64,000 bases of DNA, from NCBI GenBank assembly GCA_018399685.1, contig JAGYOK010000005.1:1-64000 (forward strand), given 5' to 3'. This document shows positions 57,712-64,000 of the stretch, piece by piece. The stretch comes from Alphaproteobacteria bacterium (GTDB lineage Bacteria; Pseudomonadota; Alphaproteobacteria; Micavibrionales; Micavibrionaceae). A program made the position numbers and the translations under genes. Each line of letters opens with the position of its first letter. The first letter of the stretch is position 1. The notes beneath the pieces were generated by a model, which did no database searches, was not told the origin of the DNA, and was given only the letters and a program-made list of their open reading frames with translations.

Positions 57712-57953
57712 TGCTGGTGAGTGAATTAATCCACAATTTACAAATGCGCGGCCTGTCTATGCAAGCCGAAGACGGTAAACTGTATATAAGCCCAAAAGAC
57801 AAAATACCGGACAGCTTACGCCCGCGAATTCGCGAAATGAAAGACAAGCTGATCTTGTTTATTGAGCAATGGGAAGAACGCGCCGCGATCATGGAATATG
57901 ACGCTGGCCTATGGCCTAATTTTACGCCGCCCTTGACAAGGAAACAATATTAA
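57711..57953 (+). CDS. TubC-N docking-domain-like small protein
   Basis: The 80-aa product reads LVSELIHNLQMRGLSMQAEDGKLYISPKDKIPDSLRPRIREMKDKLI at positions 2-48, the pattern of TubC N-terminal docking domains (alpha-alpha-beta-beta-alpha, ending in a helix). These are known as docking elements of NRPS/PKS subunits, but similar stand-alone proteins occur next to DUF3631 genes in mobile elements. Its ATG shares one base with the DUF3631 stop, so it probably works with that ATPase. Confidence 0.7.
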   Translation: MLVSELIHNLQMRGLSMQAEDGKLYISPKDKIPDSLRPRIREMKDKLILFIEQWEERAAIMEYDAGLWPNFTPPLTRKQY

Positions 57954-58040
57954 ATCTAAAAACGTATTAAAAGTTGGTTCTTACAGGTGTTTTATATACT
58001 TAAGGAAAAATAAGTATCAGAAAAAAGGAATAAACAAATC

Positions 58041-58619
58041 ATGAAACACTATTTTCCTTTATTGGTTCTGATCTTATTAAGTGCTTGCACGACATGGACG
58101 CCCGAACAAATCTCAAGTGCTTCCGATACTGCCTTATGTAGTCATTATAACAATGCTTTACTTTACAGAGGAACAGCAGTTGATTTAACCGACGCGACAG
58201 AAATTGAAAAAGAGCTATCTAAAAGAAATTTAAAATGCCCCAAAATAATTAACCATCATACACAAAATACATCAGGTGATTTATTAAAGGGACTAACTAT
58301 GCAAACTGCTTGCGGGAACAATGGTTTTTGTCTTGGTGGTGTAGCAAAAGGAATGGCAGCAAGAAACGCGGCAGAAAATGGCACAGCAACAAGCACTATG
58401 ACTAACGATAATTTAAGTAAATACAGGATACAGGTAGCTATTAATGACGAAACTTTTATTATCAACAGCCAAAAATTCACAGCAAAAACATACTGTTTCG
58501 GACACTGGGTTAATGACAATGTTATCTTTTTAGAGGGAAAACCAAATGGACTTTGTACAAGTGCAAAATTCTATAATTTAAACAGAAAGAAAGAGTGTTC
58601 TGTCTGGTGTGAAATGTGA
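58041..58619 (+). CDS. element-encoded lipoprotein
   Basis: The 192-aa protein has a signal peptide with lipobox LLSAC (Cys16). The mature part has a Cys-rich first section (DTALCSHYNNA, then EIEKELSKRNLKC), a pattern seen in many short bacterial proteins, then a Gly/Ala-rich hydrophobic segment (GGVAKGMAARNAA) and four further Cys. It may be a surface or periplasmic factor, such as an exclusion lipoprotein; that is inference. It lies 87 bp after the TubC-like gene, with its own AAAAAGGAA. Confidence 0.7.
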   Translation: MKHYFPLLVLILLSACTTWTPEQISSASDTALCSHYNNALLYRGTAVDLTDATEIEKELSKRNLKCPKIINHHTQNTSGDLLKGLTMQTACGNNGFCLGGVAKGMAARNAAENGTATSTMTNDNLSKYRIQVAINDETFIINSQKFTAKTYCFGHWVNDNVIFLEGKPNGLCTSAKFYNLNRKKECSVWCEM

Positions 58620-58897
58620 AACCCTTAGACAATAAAAATATTAATGCGATGTGCACATAAAAAAGTACATTTTTTAATATGAATATCGGGGGTTATATTT
58701 ATACATCAAGTAATAACAAAAGCCGCAGATACACCTACTTAAGACACAAAAACACAAATAGTTTCTTTTACTATATCAGTGATATGGTTAAGCATAACAA
58801 TGTATATTAGTGGTACATATATACCCCATACCCCACCCCTTGGATATTGTGTATTACTACTAGCACCCGTCTTTGTTCCAGCCGAAAACTTATGGGA

Positions 58898-59002
58898 TTA
58901 CCCCCATATAAACCAGCCCACAAGCAAGCCTACTATAGCACCGGAAAACGCACAGGCGGTATAAGCAATAATAAATGGTGATTTGTTATCATCTTCAAAC
59001 AT
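58898..59002 (-). CDS. 34-aa single-span membrane peptide
   Basis: The reverse strand encodes a peptide starting MFEDDNKSPFIIAYTAC and ending in a hydrophobic segment with GAIVGLLVGWFIWG. Acidic N-terminus, one transmembrane helix with a Gly zipper, and AAAGGA eight bases before the ATG all suggest a real gene rather than chance. It resembles small toxin or membrane-stress peptides in mobile elements, but no antitoxin is identified. The 278 bp downstream, to the lipoprotein, holds no clear gene. Confidence 0.6.
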   Translation of the reverse strand: MFEDDNKSPFIIAYTACAFSGAIVGLLVGWFIWG

Positions 59003-59069
59003 GGTATTATCCTTTCATCGTTTTTTATTCCAATGAAAGAACGCTGATATTAAGTAGTAAGAAATCAAT

Positions 59070-59090
59070 TTGGGGGTATGATTGGGGGTA
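59070..59090 (+). repeat. integrase arm-type repeats, right end
   Basis: TTGGGGGTA at 59070-59078 and 59082-59090, again 12 bp apart and in the same orientation as at the left. Distance to attR is about 240 bp and to attL from the left pair about 120 bp, a range expected for arm sites. Confidence 0.65.
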
Positions 59091-59150
59091 TATCTAATTT
59101 TCTAACCACATATTTTATTTTAAAACATATGGTTAAGCATTAAATATGAC

Positions 59151-59194
59151 TGCCTCCGTCATTTATTAAAAAAGTCCCTTTATGGGGCTTTTTT
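59151..59194 (+). repeat. decayed tRNA-Ser 3' flank plus terminator
   Basis: GCCTCCGTC followed by ATTTATTAAAAAAGTCCC resembles attR and what follows it, with six bases missing in the core. It ends with a terminator, AAAAAAGTCCC paired with GGGGCTTTTTT over TTTAT. This looks like a degraded second attachment site from an earlier element or a tandem insertion. Confidence 0.5.
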
Positions 59195-59325
59195 GATGAA
59201 TAACGAAGTGGGGTTCGAACCCGGCAAAGAGAGTTCGACAACTAAGCTTAATGAACGCAAATGAAATGCAGCGTGAATTTAGCGGTTGCCACTTTTGGAG
59301 GGGATCAAAAGACCCGAACAAAAGA

Positions 59326-59349
59326 AATCCCTCCGTCTCCGCCATTTAT
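59326..59349 (+). repeat. attR, direct repeat of the tRNA-Ser 3' end
   Basis: Identical over 24 bp with 52537-52560. What follows is the original chromosomal flank of tRNA-Ser. Confidence 0.9.
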
Positions 59350-59350
59350 T

Positions 59351-59380
59351 AAAAAATCCCGTCCTTGTGACGGGGTTTTT
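59351..59380 (+). terminator. original tRNA-Ser terminator, beyond attR
   Basis: AAAATCCCGTC pairs with GACGGGGTTTT, loop CTTGT, followed by T. By position it ended the tRNA-Ser transcript before insertion of the element. Confidence 0.8.
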
Positions 59381-59445
59381 ATAAGCGGAATGCAATACGC
59401 AAACCCTAATAATAAACATCTGAAATTTAAGAAAAAATTGGAGAA

Positions 59446-59522
59446 TGGCGCGCCCGAGAGGATTCGAACCCCTGACCTCCTGATCCGTAGTCAGGCGCTC
59501 TATCCAGCTGAGCTACGGGCGC
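59446..59522 (-). tRNA. tRNA-Arg (anticodon ACG)
   Basis: Minus-strand cloverleaf with acceptor GCGCCCG/CGGGCGC, D-arm AGCTCAGCTGGATAGAGC, anticodon loop CTACGGA (ACG), T-arm GGTTCGAATCC, discriminator G and encoded CCA. ACG would be edited to ICG, as is usual for Arg CGN decoding. Confidence 0.97.
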
Positions 59523-59708
59523 ACAGAATATTTATGTCTCCGCAAGGTCTGAGGAAGATACTTTAAAGACAAAGCTATTGCAAGAATTTATAACAAAAAA
59601 ATGCAATCGCCAGAAATTTTTTGTAACAGGCATTTTTATATAGTAGCCTGCTCTCAGATTTTTTTAAAAACGCACTGCTTAAATTTATAAATCTATTATA
59701 ACAATGTT

Positions 59709-60194
59709 GTGAAAATGCATATTTTAAATCTTATCAAGAAATTGAAAACAAATAAAAAAAATCATGGGGAAGCGGCGATTGTTGCTGTGACATCCCAGAA
59801 CTACAGAACCGTAACAAAGCACGCTGGCTTAACGCGGAAGCTTCTGGTTTACGAAGTAAATAATAAAAAGATCAAAGAGATTGAGCGCATAAGCCTGCCC
59901 AAAGAAAACGCTCTACACACTTGCAAGCCAAGTGTAAAGCATCCGGTTGATATTGCTGATATTATTATTTGCGGATCATGCGGCGAAGACTTCGTTAGCA
60001 AGATGAAGGCGCGCAATATAAACGTTAGTGTAGCGACTAAAGCAGACCCCATCGAAGCCATCAAAGAATATTTTGCCAATGGAGAAAAGCTCGATACTTG
60101 CGACGGCCCTCACCAAAAGGTCATAAAGCGCCACCCGAACTGCCCCCACAACAAAGATCATGAAGAACCCGAAAACATCAAAACAAGCCCTTAA
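59709..60194 (+). CDS. orphan NifX/NifB-like cofactor-binding domain protein
   Basis: The 161-aa product has the dinitrogenase FeMo-cofactor-binding fold (PF02579 type) at about residues 20-125: EAAIVAVTSQNYRTVTKHAG at the start, then ADIIICGSCGEDFVSKMKARNI and a C-terminal IEAIKEYFANGEKL. A His/Cys-rich tail follows (RHPNCPHNKDHEE). Such stand-alone proteins bind metal clusters, but no nitrogenase genes are near, so its role here is unknown. The start may be GTG at 59709 or ATG at 59715. Confidence 0.75.
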   Translation: MKMHILNLIKKLKTNKKNHGEAAIVAVTSQNYRTVTKHAGLTRKLLVYEVNNKKIKEIERISLPKENALHTCKPSVKHPVDIADIIICGSCGEDFVSKMKARNINVSVATKADPIEAIKEYFANGEKLDTCDGPHQKVIKRHPNCPHNKDHEEPENIKTSP

Positions 60195-60219
60195 ATCCGT
60201 AGGCTTCATTGGTAGTTAA

Positions 60220-60309
60220 TGGCGGAGAGAGGGGGATTCGAACCCCCGATACGCTTACACGTATATCGGTTTTCGAGACCAACGCATTCAGCCACTCTGC
60301 CATCTCTCC
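60220..60309 (-). tRNA. tRNA-Ser (anticodon CGA)
   Basis: Class II cloverleaf on the minus strand, acceptor GGAGAGA/TCTCTCC, anticodon loop CTCGAAA (CGA), variable arm ATATACGTGTAAGCGTAT, T-arm GGTTCGAATCC, discriminator G and encoded CCA. Confidence 0.96.
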
Positions 60310-60413
60310 GCACTTGCCATAGCGTCTCCAGCAAGAAACAATTTCTTATCATGTTTTGCTTTGACTTCGAAGAAATATTTATTTATCTAAAACACCAGTC
60401 CTAAAACATCAAT

Positions 60414-60490
60414 CGGGGTGTAGCGCAGTCTGGTAGCGCGCATCGTTCGGGACGATGAGGCCGGAGGTTCAAATCCTCTCACCCCGACCA
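60414..60490 (+). tRNA. tRNA-Pro (anticodon CGG)
   Basis: Acceptor CGGGGTG/CACCCCG, anticodon loop TTCGGGA (CGG), T-arm GGTTCAAATCC, discriminator A and encoded CCA. Divergent from tRNA-Ser(CGA) with about 100 bp between. Confidence 0.97.
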
Positions 60491-60595
60491 TTTTCATTTA
60501 TATTTTTGTTATTATTCCAACATTGCTATACTCTTCCCCTGATATGTATTAGAATCCAAAACCTGAAAAACCATGTGTAAAAAAACAGGCATAAT

Positions 60596-61465
60596 GTGAG
60601 CAACTCAATGACGCATCACAGTACTAACAGGGTAAACGGCGCAACTTCTTCTGCGTGTGATTCTGGTAATGACGAAGAAAAAGTCATTGTCCGTCTGGCA
60701 ACCGGCTCCGAAGAAATTGAAATGGCTCAAAAACTTCGTTATCTGGTGTTTTATGAAGAAAACGGTGCCACACCTACCGATGAAATGCGTAGGCTTAAAC
60801 GCGACCTTAACCCGCTTGACGAAATTATGGATCATCTGGTTGTTATTGTAAGTGACCCCGACACGAATAAAGACAAGATCGTTGGCACATACCGCCTTTT
60901 CCGCCAAAGCGTTGCTCACAAGCACGGGCAATTTTATTCAAGTTCTGAATATGACCTGACCAAAATGATTAACAGCAACAAGAACCTGCTGGAGCTTGGT
61001 CGCTCCTGTGTTCTGGCTGACTACAGAACCAAGCCGATTTTGAATTTGCTTTGGGAAGGAATTGCAGAGTACATCACCGACCACAATATAGACCTCCTTT
61101 TCGGCTGCGCGAGCTTTCACGGAACAAGCGTTGAGTCTATATCGCAACAGCTTTCCTACCTGCACCATTTCCACAGCGCGCCGGAAGAATTGCTCCCCCG
61201 CTCTTTGGATAAACATTATATAAACATGAACATTCACCCGAAAGAGTCCCTCAATCAGCGGCGGCTTTTTGCTTCCCTGCCCCCACTTATTAAAGGTTAT
61301 TTGCGTGTAGGAGCTACAATCGGCGACGGCGCATATATAGACCACCAGTTCAACACTATTGATGTATGCATTGTTCTGCAAACCGAGCATGTCACCGAAC
61401 GCTACCGCAAATATTATGAACGCAAAATCCAAAAGACCATCCCTGGCCAAAAACAGGCTTCATAA
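60596..61465 (+). CDS. olsB: L-ornithine N-alpha-acyltransferase, OlsB-like
   Basis: OlsB uses acyl-ACP to N-acylate ornithine, the first step of ornithine-lipid synthesis. The 289-aa GNAT-type protein has the family run IEMAQKLRYLVFYEENGA, a central LLELGRSCVLADYRT and IDLLFGCASFHGT, and a C-terminal RVGATIGDGAYIDHQFNTID. The GTG start has AGG seven bases upstream. olsA follows after 28 bp, making an olsBA operon. Confidence 0.88.
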   Translation: MSNSMTHHSTNRVNGATSSACDSGNDEEKVIVRLATGSEEIEMAQKLRYLVFYEENGATPTDEMRRLKRDLNPLDEIMDHLVVIVSDPDTNKDKIVGTYRLFRQSVAHKHGQFYSSSEYDLTKMINSNKNLLELGRSCVLADYRTKPILNLLWEGIAEYITDHNIDLLFGCASFHGTSVESISQQLSYLHHFHSAPEELLPRSLDKHYINMNIHPKESLNQRRLFASLPPLIKGYLRVGATIGDGAYIDHQFNTIDVCIVLQTEHVTERYRKYYERKIQKTIPGQKQAS

Positions 61466-61493
61466 ATTTCGACTGTCAGGAAGAAAATTTTTC

Positions 61494-62282
61494 ATGAGCA
61501 CCATTAAAGCAATCCTGAAATTATTGTTATTTGCGATTGTAAGCATCGTTATTGTTACATTACAGCTCATTGTTCTGGCATTTAATAACGGCCCTGCCGC
61601 GTACATAATCCCCCAACAATGGCACAGAATATTATGCTTCGTATTTGGAATTAAAATTAGAATCACCGGAGAGCCATATAAAAACGGGCAGGTGATATTT
61701 GTTTCAAACCACATATCTTATCTGGATATCCTTGTGCTCGGCACAGCCTTGCGCGCTTCTTTCGTCGCCAAAAAAGATATTGCCTCATGGCCCGTGTTCG
61801 GCTTCTTGTCAAAACTACAGCAAACGGCCTTTATCAGCCGCTCTCACATAGATGCAAAAAAAGAAAAACATGCTCTGGACACCATGCTTGCCAGCGGCAA
61901 AAGCCTGATTATTTTTCCGGAAGGAACTTCCACAGATGGCCGCGAAGTCATTCCTTTTAAATCCAGCCTCTTTGCCATTGCGCTAAGAAATGAAAATAAC
62001 AGCGACATATTTATCCAGCCAATAACTCTTGCAATGCAAAGCGTAGATAAGCATGATGTTGTAACGCAAGATGATCGTGATCTTTACGCTTGGCACATTA
62101 ACATGACAACACCGCTGGCAGAGCATTTATGGCGTTTTGCGAAATCCAGAGGCGCTGAAATCCACCTTTATTTTCATACGCCTGTGGATGCAAATGAATA
62201 TACTGATCGAAAAATACTTGCCAAAACATGCCACGAGGCCGTATCCAATGGATTAGTGAATCACAAAAATAAAAAACAATAA
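61494..62282 (+). CDS. olsA: 1-acyl-glycerol-3-phosphate acyltransferase/OlsA-like
   Basis: The enzyme O-acylates lyso-ornithine lipid (or lysophosphatidate). An N-terminal membrane helix (LKLLLFAIVSIVIVTLQLIV) precedes the PlsC domain with HX4D in SNHISYLDI and FPEGTSTDG. The frame extends upstream inside olsB, but the ATG at 61494 gives the expected MSTIKAILK start. The adjacent olsB makes OlsA more likely than PlsC. Product: ornithine lipids of the membrane. Confidence 0.87.
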   Translation: MSTIKAILKLLLFAIVSIVIVTLQLIVLAFNNGPAAYIIPQQWHRILCFVFGIKIRITGEPYKNGQVIFVSNHISYLDILVLGTALRASFVAKKDIASWPVFGFLSKLQQTAFISRSHIDAKKEKHALDTMLASGKSLIIFPEGTSTDGREVIPFKSSLFAIALRNENNSDIFIQPITLAMQSVDKHDVVTQDDRDLYAWHINMTTPLAEHLWRFAKSRGAEIHLYFHTPVDANEYTDRKILAKTCHEAVSNGLVNHKNKKQ

Positions 62283-62293
62283 GGATTAGACGT

Positions 62294-62515
62294 ATGAGTT
62301 TTACACCCGAAGAAATGTCAAAACTGAAAGCCTATATCGAGAGCGTATTTAAATGCTCCGGCATAACAGTCATGAAAAGAGAGAAAACCGAGGATTCCAT
62401 CGAAGTTATGATGGGAGGAGAGTTTATTGGCATTATTTATAAAATTATCGATGAAGGCGAAACTTCATATAATTTTGACATGGCCATTTTGGACATCGAT
62501 CTAGACGGTTTTTAG
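62294..62515 (+). CDS. DUF3126 family protein
   Basis: The 73-aa protein matches the alphaproteobacterial DUF3126 family: MSFTPEEMSKLKAYIESVF and the end SYNFDMAILDIDLDGF. Function unknown. AAGGA lies before the ATG and the gene starts 11 bases after olsA, so it is in the same transcript. Confidence 0.85.
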   Translation: MSFTPEEMSKLKAYIESVFKCSGITVMKREKTEDSIEVMMGGEFIGIIYKIIDEGETSYNFDMAILDIDLDGF

Positions 62516-62549
62516 CAACAGCGCTACAGCAGATACAGCAAATATAGAT

Positions 62550-63068
62550 ATGAAGAAAAACGCTCAAATCTTACCAGTTACGAAAAAGGTAAAGATTCGT
62601 TACGTCTTGATAACAGCTTTATCTATACTGGTAATTTTTATATTTATACCACAAGCTGTCTTTGCCCTCGAAGATCTATCATACACCCCTGCAAGTGATG
62701 GCAGCCCGACCCTTCGCCTTCAGCTCGACGATTTTTTGGAAAAAAACTTCAACAGCGATTCGTCCCGATTTGTGATGAGCAGCACGGATTTAAATGGGGA
62801 TAACCTGTTAGAATACATTCTTAAACGGAAAAACTGTGGGCAATACACAAATATCTGCACATACCTTATCATTGCAGAGAAAAAAGAAGGCCTGACCTTG
62901 CTTTCAAAGATCAGTGCCCATAATCTAATGGTGGGAGACGGAAAGAGTTATGGAATAAAAAATCTTTTAGCCTTTAAAAATCCGTCAAATGCCTATGATT
63001 TTGACATATATATGTGGTCGCCACATGAAAAGATGTATATACTGAAACCCGATAAAAAAAGGGATTAA
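62550..63068 (+). CDS. secreted protein, unknown function
   Basis: The 172-aa product has a signal peptide or anchor (VLITALSILVIFIFIPQAVFA) and a globular mature part containing STDLNGDNLLEYILKRKNCG, which resembles the DxNxDG calcium-binding (FG-GAP/dockerin-like) loop of VCBS-type repeats, a pattern often seen in exported proteins. I recognise no family over the whole length. It is followed after 8 bases by the incomplete gene. Confidence 0.65.
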   Translation: MKKNAQILPVTKKVKIRYVLITALSILVIFIFIPQAVFALEDLSYTPASDGSPTLRLQLDDFLEKNFNSDSSRFVMSSTDLNGDNLLEYILKRKNCGQYTNICTYLIIAEKKEGLTLLSKISAHNLMVGDGKSYGIKNLLAFKNPSNAYDFDIYMWSPHEKMYILKPDKKRD

Positions 63069-63076
63069 GCGATATT

Positions 63077-64000
63077 GTGTTGAAACGGTCTACTTATATC
63101 GTTGTTTTATTGTGTAACGTTATGTTCTTTGCTGGAGCACTCGCCCTAGGCTTGCTCTTGGGATATAAGTCGGCAAGCGCCGCCTGCTCTCCGGGTATAC
63201 CTTGCACAGATTACGACTTGTACACAGATTGGAACGCTGGCCACGACCCTGCCCTCAATGCTTTAAAATCAGGCAAAACCTCAAATTTCTCCGAAAGCAC
63301 CTGCGACGGTAACTTCATGAACCAGATCTACAGCAAGGCCTACATGGAAGGCCAACGTCAGGTCATCATGAGTGAGCAAATTATCCACAAACCGGACAGC
63401 GTTCTGGAATACACCTGTTTTGACGGATACATCAGTTTGGCGGCTACTGTCGAAAAAGAGTTTTCCTACACAGATCGCTGGAAAGACGACTATGAACAGG
63501 ACCGTGAAACCGCCGATGAAACAATTACGGACACATTTGATGTCTACAGGGAATACTTCAATGACGACGACACAAACTGCCCTCCCGGTGGAGACCCGGA
63601 ATTATGCGTAAATAACCTTTCAGAAGCGCTGAGTTATATCGTAAGAGATACACTTAATTCCTACCTCAGCAGCAATTTTTCCCACACTTACCTTGGCGAA
63701 GCAACAACCATTGATGCCTCCAGAGGGTCTATCGCCTCATGTTCTGATATGGCCACAGTGTGGAGTATAGCCAAATGTCTGGACTTCGGGGAAGATGATC
63801 GTTTCAGAACTTTCCGTGATCTTGTTAACGCCGACCCCCGCTCAATTCCTAAAGAGTGCTCGCCCGGATTTAGTTTCACCGACGATATCGAAGCGGGTGT
63901 TAACAGTACAAAACTTGACACCACCGGTCCGAGTAGCGCTTCTGCATCAATATCTCCCCAATGTCCGCCAGAGGCAATACCGGAGTTTACCCCGAGCGTA
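63077..64000 (+). CDS. secreted protein, incomplete at window edge
   Basis: The frame is open from a GTG at 63077 (or TTG 63080) to the window end, 308 codons without stop. A signal peptide reads LKRSTYIVVLLCNVMFFAGA and ends near KSASA-A. The mature part has many Cys (ACSPGIPCTD, STCDGNF, EYTCFDG, TNCPPGGDPELCV, ASCSD, AKCLD, KECSPG) in a pattern I do not recognise. An AAAGGG lies 13 bases before the GTG. The 3' end, and so the family, is outside the window. Confidence 0.7.
   Translation, partial: MLKRSTYIVVLLCNVMFFAGALALGLLLGYKSASAACSPGIPCTDYDLYTDWNAGHDPALNALKSGKTSNFSESTCDGNFMNQIYSKAYMEGQRQVIMSEQIIHKPDSVLEYTCFDGYISLAATVEKEFSYTDRWKDDYEQDRETADETITDTFDVYREYFNDDDTNCPPGGDPELCVNNLSEALSYIVRDTLNSYLSSNFSHTYLGEATTIDASRGSIASCSDMATVWSIAKCLDFGEDDRFRTFRDLVNADPRSIPKECSPGFSFTDDIEAGVNSTKLDTTGPSSASASISPQCPPEAIPEFTPSV

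Larger units (their letters stand above)
52537..59349 (+). mobile_element. 6.8-kb integrative element in tRNA-Ser(GCT)
   Basis: Bounded by 24-bp perfect direct repeats (tRNA 3' end) and carrying a tyrosine integrase at the left end. Nine genes follow: integrase, unknown 234-aa, AlpA-like, winged-helix-like, Toprim, DUF3631, TubC-N-like, lipoprotein, and a 34-aa membrane peptide in reverse. It has a replication-type core (Toprim and DUF3631) but no capsid, portal, terminase, relaxase or mating genes, so it resembles satellite-like elements that depend on a helper or on conjugative help. Size and content are those of a minimal element. Confidence 0.85.
59003..59445. other. gene-poor right end of the element and its flank
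   Basis: In order: a 60-bp promoter-like region for the 34-aa peptide; the right arm-type repeats; an imperfect inverted repeat AACCACATAT...ACATATGGTT; the decayed tRNA-Ser flank with its terminator; a T-arm-like GGGGTTCGAACCC at 59210-59222; attR; the original tRNA-Ser terminator; and AT-rich DNA up to tRNA-Arg. Short open frames through it overlap these sites and have no coding character. Confidence 0.6.

Noticed and set aside
58779-58964. 61-residue frame on the plus strand
   Set aside because: Composition is unlike a protein and it overlaps the better-supported 34-aa gene on the other strand.
59210-59222. GGGTTCGAACCC as a further tRNA gene
   Set aside because: Only a T-arm-like piece is present; no acceptor stem or anticodon arm can be drawn.
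59261-59566. 101-residue frame across attR and tRNA-Arg
   Set aside because: It runs through the attachment site, a terminator and the tRNA, so it is not coding.
60219-60404. 61-residue frame over tRNA-Ser(CGA)
   Set aside because: It is the antisense reading of the tRNA.

Overview
The window is bacterial chromosome. The gene set and order point to an alphaproteobacterium of moderately low GC. The run miaB-ybeY-corC-lnt-xre-metK-trmB-rimP-nusA-infB-rbfA-truB-rpsO-(gpmI)-pnp, the fabA-fabB-fabI cluster, an olsB-olsA ornithine-lipid pair, a PHA depolymerase with a cysteine nucleophile box, and small families typical of that class (DUF1491, DUF3126, the TIGR01459-type HAD protein) all fit. I cannot name the genus. 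Nothing here is rRNA or CRISPR; five tRNA genes are present, all with an encoded CCA.

Layout. 1-5.9 kb, minus strand: tRNA-Pro, DUF192 protein, CBS protein, MsbA-type exporter, HAD hydrolase, a secreted Cys protein and a 2-hydroxyacid dehydrogenase. 6-24 kb, plus strand: the tRNA-modification, ribosome-maturation, translation and transcription block ending in pnp, with gpmI inverted between rpsO and pnp. Its leaders hold strong RNA hairpins (metK, rimP, pnp). 24-29.8 kb: ugpQ, then fabI/fabB/fabA and two uncharacterised genes on the minus strand. 29.8-36.8 kb: dusA, then a complete SUF operon (rrf2-sufB-NIF3-like-small TM-sufC-sufD-sufS-sufT) on the minus strand behind a recognisable sigma70-type promoter. 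36.9-44.5 kb, minus: prfC, an entericidin-like lipoprotein, DUF1491, a PAS histidine kinase, a degenerate GGDEF protein, tgt, rpmB and a divergent CbiB-like membrane protein. 44.7-52.4 kb: phaZ with a long Lys-rich tail, a metalloprotease, ruvX and the gatCAB genes interrupted by a secreted protein with a duplicated Cys module.

52.5-59.35 kb is a 6.8-kb integrative element in the 3' end of tRNA-Ser(GCT). A 24-bp perfect direct repeat marks both ends. Paired 9-bp G-rich repeats spaced 12 bp apart lie near both ends and probably bind the integrase. It encodes a tyrosine integrase, an unknown 234-aa protein, an AlpA/excisionase-like regulator whose Shine-Dalgarno is buried in a long hairpin, a winged-helix-like protein, a Toprim primase-like protein, a DUF3631 ATPase, a TubC-N-like small protein, a lipoprotein and a 34-aa membrane peptide. 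There are no capsid, tail, terminase or conjugation genes. This makes it a minimal satellite-like or plasmid-like element and the least explained region of the window. A decayed copy of the tRNA-Ser 3' flank just inside the right end hints at an earlier insertion.

59.4-64 kb: tRNA-Arg, an orphan NifX/NifB-like domain protein, tRNA-Ser, tRNA-Pro, olsB-olsA, DUF3126, and two secreted proteins, the last running off the window.
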